DNA of 37,323 nt from Planctomycetota bacterium. GTDB taxonomy: Bacteria > Planctomycetota > B15-G4 > SIAN01. The notes below the pieces were generated by a model. It was not told the origin of the DNA and searched no databases. It saw only the letters and a list, made by a program, of their open reading frames with translations. The position numbers were made by a program, and so were the translations under genes. The stretch covers positions 111,112-148,434 of the forward strand of contig JAEUIC010000030.1 in the NCBI GenBank assembly GCA_016795285.1, read 5' to 3'. This document shows, piece by piece, positions 1 through 7,209 of this stretch (position 1 is the stretch's first letter; each line of letters opens with the position of its first letter).

Positions 1-281
1 GTCTCGACCGCGCCGGAGAGCGCCGCGAAGCCGACCACCTCGCGCGCGAGCGGCGCCGCGCCCTGCAGCCAGCGCACGACGAAGGGCGGCACCAAGACGA
101 CGGCGCCGGCGGTCGCCAACAGCCACGAGAGGAGCGGCTCGTCGCGTTTGGCGCGGGCGAGCGTGTTCCAGGCGACGTGCAGCGCGGCGGAGAGCAGCAC
201 GAGGCCGAAGGCCGTGAAGGTCACTGGAGGCGCGATCCGCGGGAGGGCCGCGCGCCGATCGGCCGCGGGAAAGGGGGGCAT
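1..281 (-). CDS. EamA/DMT-family permease, N-terminal part (cut by window start)
   Basis: The minus-strand frame is open from an ATG at 281 to the window edge (93 codons seen). A GTG at 224 is an alternative start just before the first membrane segment. The translation has two hydrophobic segments: the first (about residues 22-40) contains LHVAWNTLAR, and the second (about 50-68) is LLSWLLATAGAVVLVPP. A Trp-Asn pair in the first helix is typical of EamA (drug/metabolite transporter) proteins, which normally have ten helices. Substrate cannot be inferred. No Shine-Dalgarno sequence is obvious before either start. Family assignment rests on this short segment only; the gene continues outside the window. 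Confidence 0.65.
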   Translation of the reverse strand, partial: MPPFPAADRRAALPRIAPPVTFTAFGLVLLSAALHVAWNTLARAKRDEPLLSWLLATAGAVVLVPPFVVRWLQGAAPLAREVVGFAALSGAVE

Positions 282-568
282 TGTGCCGGCGAGCGCGCGC
301 CGGCCGCCACCCCGCCGATCGCCGCCGAGCGCGCGCCGCTTCCCGTTTTTTTCGGGCAACCGATCCCACGGACGCGGCTCGCTCCGGGGAGTTGCTTCCT
401 TGCCCCGCCGCGCCAACGGGGGAGCGCGGGCGCGCGGCTCGCATGGCATCGCCGTTGCCCTAGCCGGTGGAGTGGCCGGTGGAGTGGCCGGCAGCGTGCC
501 TCACTGGTCATCCGGGCCAGCCCACCGATCGATCCATCGCGCCTCGCGCCGCACCGCGGAGTTCTTCC
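282..568. other. Intergenic region between divergent genes
   Basis: No convincing gene is seen in these 287 bases, which separate the divergent permease and hemerythrin genes and should carry both promoters. The region contains a short tandem repeat (464-491) and a sequence GCATGGC followed by CGTTGCC around 441-459 that loosely resembles the motif shared upstream of the genes at 3560 and 7210. Confidence 0.5.
464..491. repeat. 12-bp tandem repeat, 2.3 copies
   Basis: The unit CCGGTGGAGTGG is present at 464-475 and 476-487, followed by a partial CCGG. It lies about 80 bases upstream of the hemerythrin start. Function unknown; it may simply be replication slippage. Confidence 0.7.
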
Positions 569-1129
569 ATGCACCCGATGCCGAACATGCTCTGCACGCC
601 GAAGGTCCTGAACGGACTCGCCAGCGACCACTTCATCGCCTGCCTGGTCGGCGAGCACGCGGAACTGCTCGATTGGCTCGATCGCCTCGATGTGTTGATC
701 GAGGACTACCGCGACGCGGCGGGCACCCCCGCCTCGAAGTCGATCGCCGCCGAGATCCGGACGATCGCCGAGTCGCTGGCGGCGTCGGAGCGCCACCACG
801 AGCGCGAAGAGCAGGTGCTCTTCCCGGCGCTCGAGGCGCGGGGCGTCGCGCTGCCGCCGCGGATGATGCGCCGCGAGCACGACGAGCTGCGCCGCTGGAA
901 GAAGCGGCTGCTCACGGCCGCGCGCGAGCCGCATCCCGACACCGAGGCGATCGCGGAGCCGGTCGGCACGCTCGCGGCGCTGCTGCGCGACCACATCCAC
1001 AAGGAGAACGAGGTGCTCTACCCGATGGCGCTGTCGGTCATCGCCGACGCCGCCGAGTGGGAACGGATGAAGCGCGCCTCCGACCGCATCGGCGGCTGCT
1101 GCGGCAACTGCGACGGTCACTGCAGCTGA
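569..1129 (+). CDS. Hemerythrin-like (HHE) protein with Cys-rich tail
   Basis: A 186-residue cytoplasmic protein with no signal peptide. The hemerythrin HHE pattern is visible in order: an early His/Glu segment (HAELL), HHEREEQVLFP, RREHDELRR and HIHKENEVLYPM, giving the His/Glu/Asp ligands expected for a di-iron site in a four-helix bundle. The wording of these segments resembles the hemerythrin half of DUF438-type proteins. Likely roles are O2, NO or iron handling; the exact role is not determinable. The C-terminus ends with CCGNCDGHC, four cysteines that could bind a further metal or form disulfides. The ATG at 569 is chosen because GGAG lies 7-8 nt upstream; an open frame upstream of it has no domain content. 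Confidence 0.85.
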   Translation: MHPMPNMLCTPKVLNGLASDHFIACLVGEHAELLDWLDRLDVLIEDYRDAAGTPASKSIAAEIRTIAESLAASERHHEREEQVLFPALEARGVALPPRMMRREHDELRRWKKRLLTAAREPHPDTEAIAEPVGTLAALLRDHIHKENEVLYPMALSVIADAAEWERMKRASDRIGGCCGNCDGHCS

Positions 1130-1142
1130 CGGGAACGTTCTG

Positions 1143-1195
1143 CAACGACAGCGGCCCGGACCTCGCTCGAGGAGATCCGGGCCGCGTTCGTTGTC
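1143..1195. terminator. Bidirectional hairpin between convergent genes
   Basis: A perfect 10-bp inverted repeat (GCGGCCCGGA at 1151-1160, TCCGGGCCGC at 1176-1185) with a 15-nt loop lies between the convergent hemerythrin and thioredoxin genes, with further partial pairing outside. No clear T-run follows, so it is a hairpin of terminator type rather than a textbook intrinsic terminator. Confidence 0.55.
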
Positions 1196-1243
1196 AGGCT
1201 CGCAGTCGGGCTCACCGATGGTGCCGGGTTCAGCAGCGTCGCG

Positions 1244-1294
1244 CCGCGCAGGGTGCGGTAGGCGTCGGCGGAACGCTCCCGGATCGAAACGCCG
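1244..1294 (-). repeat. Gene-end repeat, copy A
   Basis: This 51-bp sequence begins 3 nt after the stop codon of the thioredoxin-like gene (minus strand). It matches the plus-strand sequence at 8279-8329 at 43 of 51 positions, and its reverse complement matches 8243-8293 at 42 of 51. It shares an exact 20-mer (CGATCCGGGAGCGTTCCGCC, read on the minus strand here) with 8251-8270. It is an imperfectly self-complementary repeat at gene 3' ends, possibly a REP-like or transcript-end element. Confidence 0.75.
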
Positions 1295-1297
1295 CTC

Positions 1298-2236
1298 TCA
1301 GGTGCCCTTCTTCGCCTTCTTCTTCGACTTGATGCCGAGCTTCTTCTCGGCGTCGGCGATCCACTTCTCGGGGCCGCCCTCGAGGTAGCCGCTCTGCTCG
1401 ATCTTCTCGCCCTTCGCGTCGAGGAAGAGGATGGTCGGGTAGCCCTGGATCGAGTACTTGGCCGCGAGCTCCTTGTTCTGCTTGGCGAGCTCGTCCGGCA
1501 GCTTCGTCTTGCGCGGGAAGTCGAGCTTGACGAGCACGACGTTCTCCGCCGCCCACGTCTTGAACTCGGCCTTCGAGAAGACCTCCTCGTCGAGCTTGAT
1601 GCACCAGCCGCACCAGTCGGAGCCGGTGAAGTCGACCAGCAGCGGCTTCTTCGACTTCTTGGCGAGCTTCTGCGCCGCCGCGAAGTCGGTGAGCCACGAG
1701 TCGCCTTGCACTTGCGCGTCAGCCTCTCCGGCCGGCTTCTGGTCGGGCGCGCCCCCCTTCATCGCCGCCTCCGCCTCCTTGATCCACGCCTTCGGGCCGC
1801 CGGGCGCGTAGCCGCTGCGGCCGACTTCCTTGCCGTCGCCGTCGAGGAAGACGATGGTCGGGTAGCCCTCGATCTTGTAGGTGGCCTGGAGCGCCTTGTT
1901 CTGCTTCTTCAGCTCGTCGCTCTGCGGCTTGTTCTGCGGGAAGTCGACCTCGAGCAGGACGACGTTCTTCGTCGCCCACGCCGCGAACTCCTTGGTGCTG
2001 AAGACCTCCTCGTGGAGCTTGATGCACCAGCCGCACCAGTCGGAGCCGGTGAAGTCGGCGAGGATCACCTTGCCGTCGGCCTTCGCCTGCTTCTTGGCGG
2101 CGGCGAAATCGGTGAGCCACTCGTCGCCGAGCGTTGCAGCGACCGCCGTGGTCGGAACGGGTTCGACCGAGGGAAGGGCGACCGCGGCATTCGCGGGAGC
2201 TGCGGCAAGGGCGACGATCACGGCGAGCGGATTCAT
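1298..2236 (-). CDS. Exported protein with two tandem thioredoxin-like domains
   Basis: A 312-residue protein with an N-terminal signal peptide (hydrophobic stretch about residues 3-18 ending in ANA). Two homologous thioredoxin_7-type domains follow. Each contains SDWCGWC (redox cysteines C68/C71 and C209/C212), a downstream NVVL segment and a GYPTI-F motif with the cis-proline (P126, P267). A charged linker (about 158-178) joins them, and the C-terminus is a lysine-rich tail. The two domains are clearly a duplication. Expected role: disulfide reduction or isomerisation in the periplasm; partners unknown. The ATG at 2236 has an ideal AAGGAG seven nt upstream. It is convergent with the hemerythrin gene and divergent from rsmH. 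Confidence 0.88.
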   Translation of the reverse strand: MNPLAVIVALAAAPANAAVALPSVEPVPTTAVAATLGDEWLTDFAAAKKQAKADGKVILADFTGSDWCGWCIKLHEEVFSTKEFAAWATKNVVLLEVDFPQNKPQSDELKKQNKALQATYKIEGYPTIVFLDGDGKEVGRSGYAPGGPKAWIKEAEAAMKGGAPDQKPAGEADAQVQGDSWLTDFAAAQKLAKKSKKPLLVDFTGSDWCGWCIKLDEEVFSKAEFKTWAAENVVLVKLDFPRKTKLPDELAKQNKELAAKYSIQGYPTILFLDAKGEKIEQSGYLEGGPEKWIADAEKKLGIKSKKKAKKGT

Positions 2237-2358
2237 GGCAATCTCCTTCGGAGGGAACGGCCAGGGTGCACTCCCGGCCGGACCAGTCGGACGACGACTG
2301 CACGGCTGGCGTGGCCGCGCGAGGGTCGTTCGGGTGGCGTTGAAATCGGCCCGGAAGA

Positions 2359-2364
2359 TACGAG
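2359..2364 (+). promoter_or_regulatory. Candidate -10 hexamer close to the rsmH start
   Basis: TACGAG is followed by six bases and then the GTG start at 2371, with no good Shine-Dalgarno sequence. It fits the short-spacing pattern seen before the genes starting at 29660, 36744 and 36786, and would give a leaderless or nearly leaderless mRNA. TTGAA at 2340-2344 is a possible -35, but its spacing is short. Confidence 0.3.
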
Positions 2365-2370
2365 AGATTG

Positions 2371-3480
2371 GTGGAACCGTTCAAAGGCTCTGATTCCAAC
2401 CCGACCTCCCCCGGCGAGCCCGGGCCGCGCCGCCGTCGCCCGCGCTACTCGGGCAGCCACCCGCGCCATTTCGAGCAGCGCTACAAGGAGCACGCCGCCT
2501 CCGCCTACCCCGACCACACCGCCCACCTGCGCACGAAGGGGCGGACGCTCGCCGGCAGCCACCTGCCGGTCATGGTGGCCGAGGTCATGGCAGCGCTCGA
2601 TCCGCAGCCGGGCGGCTGCTTCGTCGACTGCACGCTCGGCTACGGCGGCCACGCGCGCGAGCTGCTCGTGCGGATCACCGCGGGCGGCGCGCCCGGCCGG
2701 CTGATCGCGCTCGATGTCGACGGCGTCGAGCTGCCGCGCACGGTCGCGCGCCTCGCCGAGTTCGGGCCGGCGCTCGCCGCCCATCGCATGCGCTTCGCCG
2801 GGCTCGCCAAGGTGCTGGCCCAGGAGGGGATCGCGCAAGTCGACGGGATCCTCGCCGACCTCGGCGTCTCGAGCATGCAGCTCGACGATCCGACCCGCGG
2901 CTTCAGCGTGAAGCACGACGGTCCGCTCGACCTGCGCATGGACGATCGGCTGCCCCGCAGCGGCGCCGATCTGGTCGCGAAGCTGCCGCACGACGAGCTC
3001 GCCACGCTGCTCCGCGACCTCGCCGACGAGCCCGACGCCGAAGCGATCGCGGCCGCGATCGTCGCCGCGCGCGCGACCGCGCCGATCGCCCGCACGCGCC
3101 AGCTCGCCGACGTCGTCTTCGCGGCGAAGCGCCTCACGCGCGCGCAGTGGCGCGCCGCCACCGAAGGGGCGGGCCGCTCGGTCCATCCCGCTGCGCGCAC
3201 GTTCCAGGCGCTGCGCATGGCGGTGAACGACGAGCTGGGCAACCTGCGCGCGCTGCTGCGGATGGCGCCGCTCGTGCTGAAGCCGGGCGGCCGCCTCGCG
3301 CTGCTCACCTTCCATCGCGGCGAGGACGCCACCGTCGCCGAAGCGTTCGAGCAGGGGGTCGCGCGTGGGCTCTACGAGCGGGCCAGCACCGACGCGCAGC
3401 GGCCGACGCCGCAGGAGCGCCACGACAACCCGCGCTCGAGCTCGGCGCGGCTGCGCGTCGCCGTGCGCGCCACCGCGTAG
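2371..3480 (+). CDS. rsmH: RsmH-type 16S rRNA (cytosine-N4)-methyltransferase
   Basis: RsmH (MraW) uses S-adenosylmethionine to methylate N4 of C1402 in the decoding centre of 16S rRNA. About 369 residues. The family start HLPVMVAEV, the SAM-binding VDCTLGYGGHA, the DGILADLGVSSMQLDDPTRGFS block, LDLRMD, the FQALRMAVNDELGNL segment and the terminal HDNPRSSSARLR are all present. About 65 residues precede the usual start, rich in Arg and aromatic residues (RPRYSGSHPRHFEQRYKEH), as in a longer RsmH subgroup. No ATG lies before the conserved core; TTG 2368 and GTG 2371 are the possible starts. No mraZ, ftsL or mur gene is adjacent, so it sits outside a dcw cluster, and a second rsmH may exist elsewhere. 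Confidence 0.9.
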   Translation: MEPFKGSDSNPTSPGEPGPRRRRPRYSGSHPRHFEQRYKEHAASAYPDHTAHLRTKGRTLAGSHLPVMVAEVMAALDPQPGGCFVDCTLGYGGHARELLVRITAGGAPGRLIALDVDGVELPRTVARLAEFGPALAAHRMRFAGLAKVLAQEGIAQVDGILADLGVSSMQLDDPTRGFSVKHDGPLDLRMDDRLPRSGADLVAKLPHDELATLLRDLADEPDAEAIAAAIVAARATAPIARTRQLADVVFAAKRLTRAQWRAATEGAGRSVHPAARTFQALRMAVNDELGNLRALLRMAPLVLKPGGRLALLTFHRGEDATVAEAFEQGVARGLYERASTDAQRPTPQERHDNPRSSSARLRVAVRATA

Positions 3481-3509
3481 TCGACGACGCACCGCCCGGG
3501 GGAAAGAGG

Positions 3510-3524
3510 GCGGCATGGCGGTTG
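3510..3524 (+). promoter_or_regulatory. Shared upstream motif, copy 1
   Basis: The 15-mer GCGGCATGGCGGTTG occurs here and at 7133-7147. It is followed in both places by a GCTACCG sequence (here at 3532-3538) and then by the start codon. This copy lies 36 nt before the ATG at 3560. It may be a promoter or regulator site, but the TTGAC-to-TACCGT spacing (6 bp) is not that of a sigma70 promoter. Confidence 0.35.
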
Positions 3525-3559
3525 ACTGTCGGCTACCGTCCGGCCGAAACGAGGACTCC

Positions 3560-6500
3560 ATGGACGCTGCCCCCGAAGCCCCTGCTGCCGATCGAGCTGC
3601 TGCGCCGCCGCCGGCGTCGCTGCCCGCGCCTGTCGCGGCGCCGCTGCCCATCGCGGCCCCTTCGCTGCGCCCGCTGCTGCTCGCGCAGTTCGCGACGACC
3701 TTCGTCAGCAGCGCCTTCACGCTCTTTGTCGCCAAGACGATCGTGCGGCGCGCGCCGGCCGGCGGCGACGCCGAGGCGCTGCTGCAGGCGGCGATGGCGA
3801 CCACCTTCCTGCTCGGCGTGCTGCCGATGGTGCCCGCGAGCCTGCCCGCCACCTGGCTCGCCGACCGCTTCGGCAAGCCGCTGCTGCTGCGCGTCCTCTC
3901 GCTGGTGCTGGTCGCGCTGACCGCGACTGCGACCGTCGCGCTGCTCGTCGCGCCCGACCACCTGCTCGTCCCGAAGCTCGTCGTCGCGCTGATGGGCGTG
4001 CAGGCGGCGCTCTTCAGCCCCGCCAAGTACGGCGTGCTGCCGGAGCTGGTCGCGCACGAGCGGCTCTCCGACGCCAACGGCCGCATGGAGCTCTCGAACT
4101 TCGTGGCGATCGTCACCGGCTCGGCGGTCGGGCCGCTGCTCGACGCGTGGAGCGCGGAGATGCCGTGGCTCGGCCCGGCGCTGCTGCTGCTGCTCTCGAT
4201 CGTCGGCGGCGTGGCGGCGCGGCGCCTCCCGGAACGGCCCGCGAGCGGCGCGGCCGAGCCGCTGCCGGCCGCCGTGCGCGGCGCGTGGCAGGCGTTGCGC
4301 GGCGATTCGCTGCTGCTGCTGTCGGTGGCGGGCAGCGTCGCCTTCTGGGGGCTCTCGAAGCTGATCGGCCAGAACGTGCTGGTCGACAGCGAGACGCGCC
4401 TCGGCCTCGACGGCAAGTGGTCGAGCGTGCCGCTGGTGCTGGTGGTGATGGGAGTCGGCGTCGGCAGCGTCGTCGCGGGGCGCATCTCGGCGCGCAAGGT
4501 CGAGATGGGGCTGCTGCCGCTGGGTGCGCTCTCGATGGCGCTCGCGGCGATCGCGGTGGGGGCGGGCGGCTTCGGCGTGGCGGGGACGTGCGTCGCGCTC
4601 GCGCTGCTCGGGCTCTGCGGCGGGTTGCTGCTGGTCCCGCTGAACGCGCTCCTGCAGTGGCGCGCTCCGCCGGCGCGGCGCGGCGCCGTGATCGCGCTGG
4701 CCAACGTCTTCGTCTACGCCGGCATCGCGGCGGGCGCGGCCAGCGCGGCGCTGCTGTCGAAGGCCGGCCTCTCGACGCGCGCGATCTTCGTGGCGGCCGG
4801 CGGCGTGCTGCTGGTCGGCGGTCTCGTCGCGATGGCGCGCGCGCCGCAGACCTTCGTGCGCCTCGTCCTCTTCCTGCTGACCCACTCGCTCTACCGGTTG
4901 CGCGTCCACGGCCGCTCGCACGTGCCCGAGCAGGGCGGCGCGCTGCTGGTGCCGAACCACGTCTCGTTCGTCGACGGCCTGCTGATGATCGCGAGCCTCG
5001 ACCGGCCAGTCCGCTTCCTGGTCGACGGGAGCTTCTTCGAGCGGCCGCTGCTCGGTCGCGCGCTCCGCTGGTTCGGCGCGATCCCGATCAGCTCGGCGGG
5101 CGGCCCGCGCCAGATCCTGCGGGCGTTCCGCGAGGCGGGCAAGCACCTCGACGACGGCCACTTGGTCTGCATCTTCGCGGAGGGGCAGATCACGCGGAAC
5201 GGCTTGCTGAACCCGTTCCGCCGCGGCCTCGAGCGGATCGCGAAGGGGCGCAGCGCGCCGATCGTTCCCGTCCACCTCGACGGCGTGTGGGGCAGCATCT
5301 TCAGCTACGCCGGCGGCCGCTTCGTCACCAAGCTCCCCGAGCGGATCCCCTATCCGGTGCAGGTGAGCTTCGGCGAGCCGCTGCCGTCGACCACGCCGAT
5401 CCATGCAGTGCGCGCCGCCGTGAGCGAGCTCGGCGAAGCGGCGTGGCGGCGCCGCGCGGCGACGCGCCGACCGCTCCACCACGTCTTCCTGCGCCAGGTG
5501 CGTCGCGCGCCGTGGCGCCTCCTCTTCGCCGACCAGAAGGTGGCGAAGGTGTCGCGGCTGCGCGCGGCGGCGGGCGCGATCGCGCTGGCGCGCGCGCTGC
5601 GCGAGCCGCTCGGCGCGAGCGGCGGCTTCGAGGAGCGGGTCGGCGTGCTGCTGCCGCCGTCGATCGGCGCGGCGCTCGCGAACCTCGCGCTCGCCTGCTC
5701 GGGACGCACCAGCATCAACCTCAACTGGACGGCCGGCACCGCGGCGATGGACTCCGCGGTGCGCCAGTCGGGGCTGCGCCACGTGCTCACCAGCGCCGAG
5801 TTCCTCGCCAAGGCGAAGATCGAGCTGCCGGCCGGGACGCAGCCGCTCTTCGTCGACGTGCTGCTGCAAGGCGTCTCGCGCGGCGAGCGGCTGAAGGCGG
5901 CGCTCCTCGCGCTCTTCGCGCCGAAGCGCCTCGTCGAGAAGGCGTGCGGCGCGCGGCGCGCGGTGGCACTCGACGATCTCGTCACCATCCTCTTCAGCAG
6001 CGGCTCGACCGGCGAGCCGAAGGGGGTGATGCTCTCGCACGGCAACGTCGACGCCAACGTCGCCGCGCTCGGCCAGGCGTTCCGCACGATCCCTGAGGAG
6101 CGGATCCTCGGCGTGCTGCCGCTCTTCCACAGCTTCGGCTTCACGGCGACCTTGTGGTTCCCGTGCTGCCAGGGCTTCGCGACCATCTTCCATCCGAGCC
6201 CGATCGATGCGCCGGCGGTCGGCGCGCTCGTCGAGCGCTTCCACGTCACCTTCCTGCTGGCGACGCCGACGCTCCTCTCGATCTACCTGCGCCGCGTCAC
6301 GCCGGCGCAGTTCGGCAGCCTGCGCCTCGTGCTGACCGGCGCGGAGAAGCTGACCGAGTCGCTGGCGAACGCCTTCTCCGACCAGTTCGGCATCCGGCCG
6401 CTCGAGGGGTATGGCGCCACCGAGTGCGCGCCGTGCATCGCCGTCAGCACGCACGACTTCCGGGCGCCCGGCTTCTGGCAGCCCGGTTGGCGGCGCGGCT

Positions 6501-7090
6501 GCGTCGGGCAACCGGCGCCGGGCGTCGCGCTGCGCGTCGTCGATCCCGAGACCTTCGAGCGCAAGGCGCCGGGCGAGGAGGGGCTCCTGCTGGTGCGCGG
6601 CGCCAACGTGATGCGCGGCTACCTCGGCCGCGACGACCTCACCGCGAAGGCGTTGCGCGACGGCTGGTACGTGACCGGCGATCTCGCGCGCGTCGACGAG
6701 GACGGTTTCCTGAAGATCACCGACCGCCTGTCGCGCTTCAGCAAGATCGGCGGCGAGATGGTGCCGCACGGCCGCGTCGAGGAGGAGCTGCACAAGGCGG
6801 CGGGCATCAGCGTGCCGACCTTCGCGGTGACGGCGCTGCCCGACGAGAACAAGGGCGAGAAGCTGGCGGTCGTCCACACGGCGGCGTCCGAGCGGGTGCC
6901 CGAGCTGCTCTCGAAGCTCGCGGCGGCCGGCTTACCGAACCTCTTCCTGCCGCGCGCCGACTGCTTCGTGAAGGTCGAGGCGCTGCCGGTGCTCGGCACG
7001 GGCAAGCTCGACCTGCGCAAGGTGAAGGAGCTGGCGGCGGGGGGGCTGGGGGCGGCGGGCGCGGCTCCCGCGAACGCTACGGGCGCGTAA
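3560..7090 (+). CDS. aas: LplT-Aas fusion: MFS flippase, PlsC acyltransferase and acyl-ACP synthetase
   Basis: A 1176-residue membrane protein. Residues about 30-420 form an MFS domain of about 12 helices with the LplT-like signature FSPAKYGVLPE, suggesting lysophospholipid import. Residues about 440-640 form a PlsC/1-acylglycerophosphate acyltransferase domain with the HX4D motif in NHVSFVD (about 466-472) and FAEGQITRNG. From about 670 to the end is an AMP-binding acyl-ACP/acyl-CoA synthetase with LFSSGSTGEPKGVMLSHGN (about 811), GYGATE (about 950), YVTGDLARVDEDG and the late lysine in LGTGKLDLRKV. In E. coli, lplT and aas are adjacent genes; here one chain should flip, re-acylate and activate fatty acid for lysophospholipid repair. 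The ATG at 3560 has GAGG five nt upstream; longer upstream extensions run into rsmH and lack domain content. Confidence 0.9.
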   Translation: MDAAPEAPAADRAAAPPPASLPAPVAAPLPIAAPSLRPLLLAQFATTFVSSAFTLFVAKTIVRRAPAGGDAEALLQAAMATTFLLGVLPMVPASLPATWLADRFGKPLLLRVLSLVLVALTATATVALLVAPDHLLVPKLVVALMGVQAALFSPAKYGVLPELVAHERLSDANGRMELSNFVAIVTGSAVGPLLDAWSAEMPWLGPALLLLLSIVGGVAARRLPERPASGAAEPLPAAVRGAWQALRGDSLLLLSVAGSVAFWGLSKLIGQNVLVDSETRLGLDGKWSSVPLVLVVMGVGVGSVVAGRISARKVEMGLLPLGALSMALAAIAVGAGGFGVAGTCVALALLGLCGGLLLVPLNALLQWRAPPARRGAVIALANVFVYAGIAAGAASAALLSKAGLSTRAIFVAAGGVLLVGGLVAMARAPQTFVRLVLFLLTHSLYRLRVHGRSHVPEQGGALLVPNHVSFVDGLLMIASLDRPVRFLVDGSFFERPLLGRALRWFGAIPISSAGGPRQILRAFREAGKHLDDGHLVCIFAEGQITRNGLLNPFRRGLERIAKGRSAPIVPVHLDGVWGSIFSYAGGRFVTKLPERIPYPVQVSFGEPLPSTTPIHAVRAAVSELGEAAWRRRAATRRPLHHVFLRQVRRAPWRLLFADQKVAKVSRLRAAAGAIALARALREPLGASGGFEERVGVLLPPSIGAALANLALACSGRTSINLNWTAGTAAMDSAVRQSGLRHVLTSAEFLAKAKIELPAGTQPLFVDVLLQGVSRGERLKAALLALFAPKRLVEKACGARRAVALDDLVTILFSSGSTGEPKGVMLSHGNVDANVAALGQAFRTIPEERILGVLPLFHSFGFTATLWFPCCQGFATIFHPSPIDAPAVGALVERFHVTFLLATPTLLSIYLRRVTPAQFGSLRLVLTGAEKLTESLANAFSDQFGIRPLEGYGATECAPCIAVSTHDFRAPGFWQPGWRRGCVGQPAPGVALRVVDPETFERKAPGEEGLLLVRGANVMRGYLGRDDLTAKALRDGWYVTGDLARVDEDGFLKITDRLSRFSKIGGEMVPHGRVEEELHKAAGISVPTFAVTALPDENKGEKLAVVHTAASERVPELLSKLAAAGLPNLFLPRADCFVKVEALPVLGTGKLDLRKVKELAAGGLGAAGAAPANATGA

Positions 7091-7132
7091 CGTCCTCGCC
7101 GGGCTGCGCCGCGCTGCGCCCGGTGCGAGGTC

Positions 7133-7147
7133 GCGGCATGGCGGTTG
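7133..7147 (+). promoter_or_regulatory. Shared upstream motif, copy 2
   Basis: Exact second copy of GCGGCATGGCGGTTG (first copy at 3510-3524), followed by GCTACCG at 7162-7168. It lies 62 nt before the ATG at 7210. It contains an in-frame ATG at 7138, which I do not use as the start. Confidence 0.35.
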
Positions 7148-7209
7148 CCCATCGCCTCGGCGCTACCGCCGGTCTGCCCGGCCGTGCTGCCGCCCTGGAG
7201 CCTCCTTCC

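Noticed and set aside
3522..3550. TTGACT at 3522-3527 as a sigma70 -35 box
   Set aside because: The next TA-containing hexamer (TACCGT at 3534) is only 6 bp away, and nothing resembling a -10 box lies at 16-18 bp.
3533..6877. Long minus-strand frame opposite the LplT-Aas fusion
   Set aside because: The translation is dominated by Arg, Ala, Gln and Glu with no domain; the plus strand encodes three recognisable domains across the same span.
7138..7209. ATG at 7138 as start of the phosphatase-cytochrome gene
   Set aside because: It would add 24 residues before a clear lipoprotein signal and lies within the repeated upstream motif; the ATG at 7210 has GGAG upstream.
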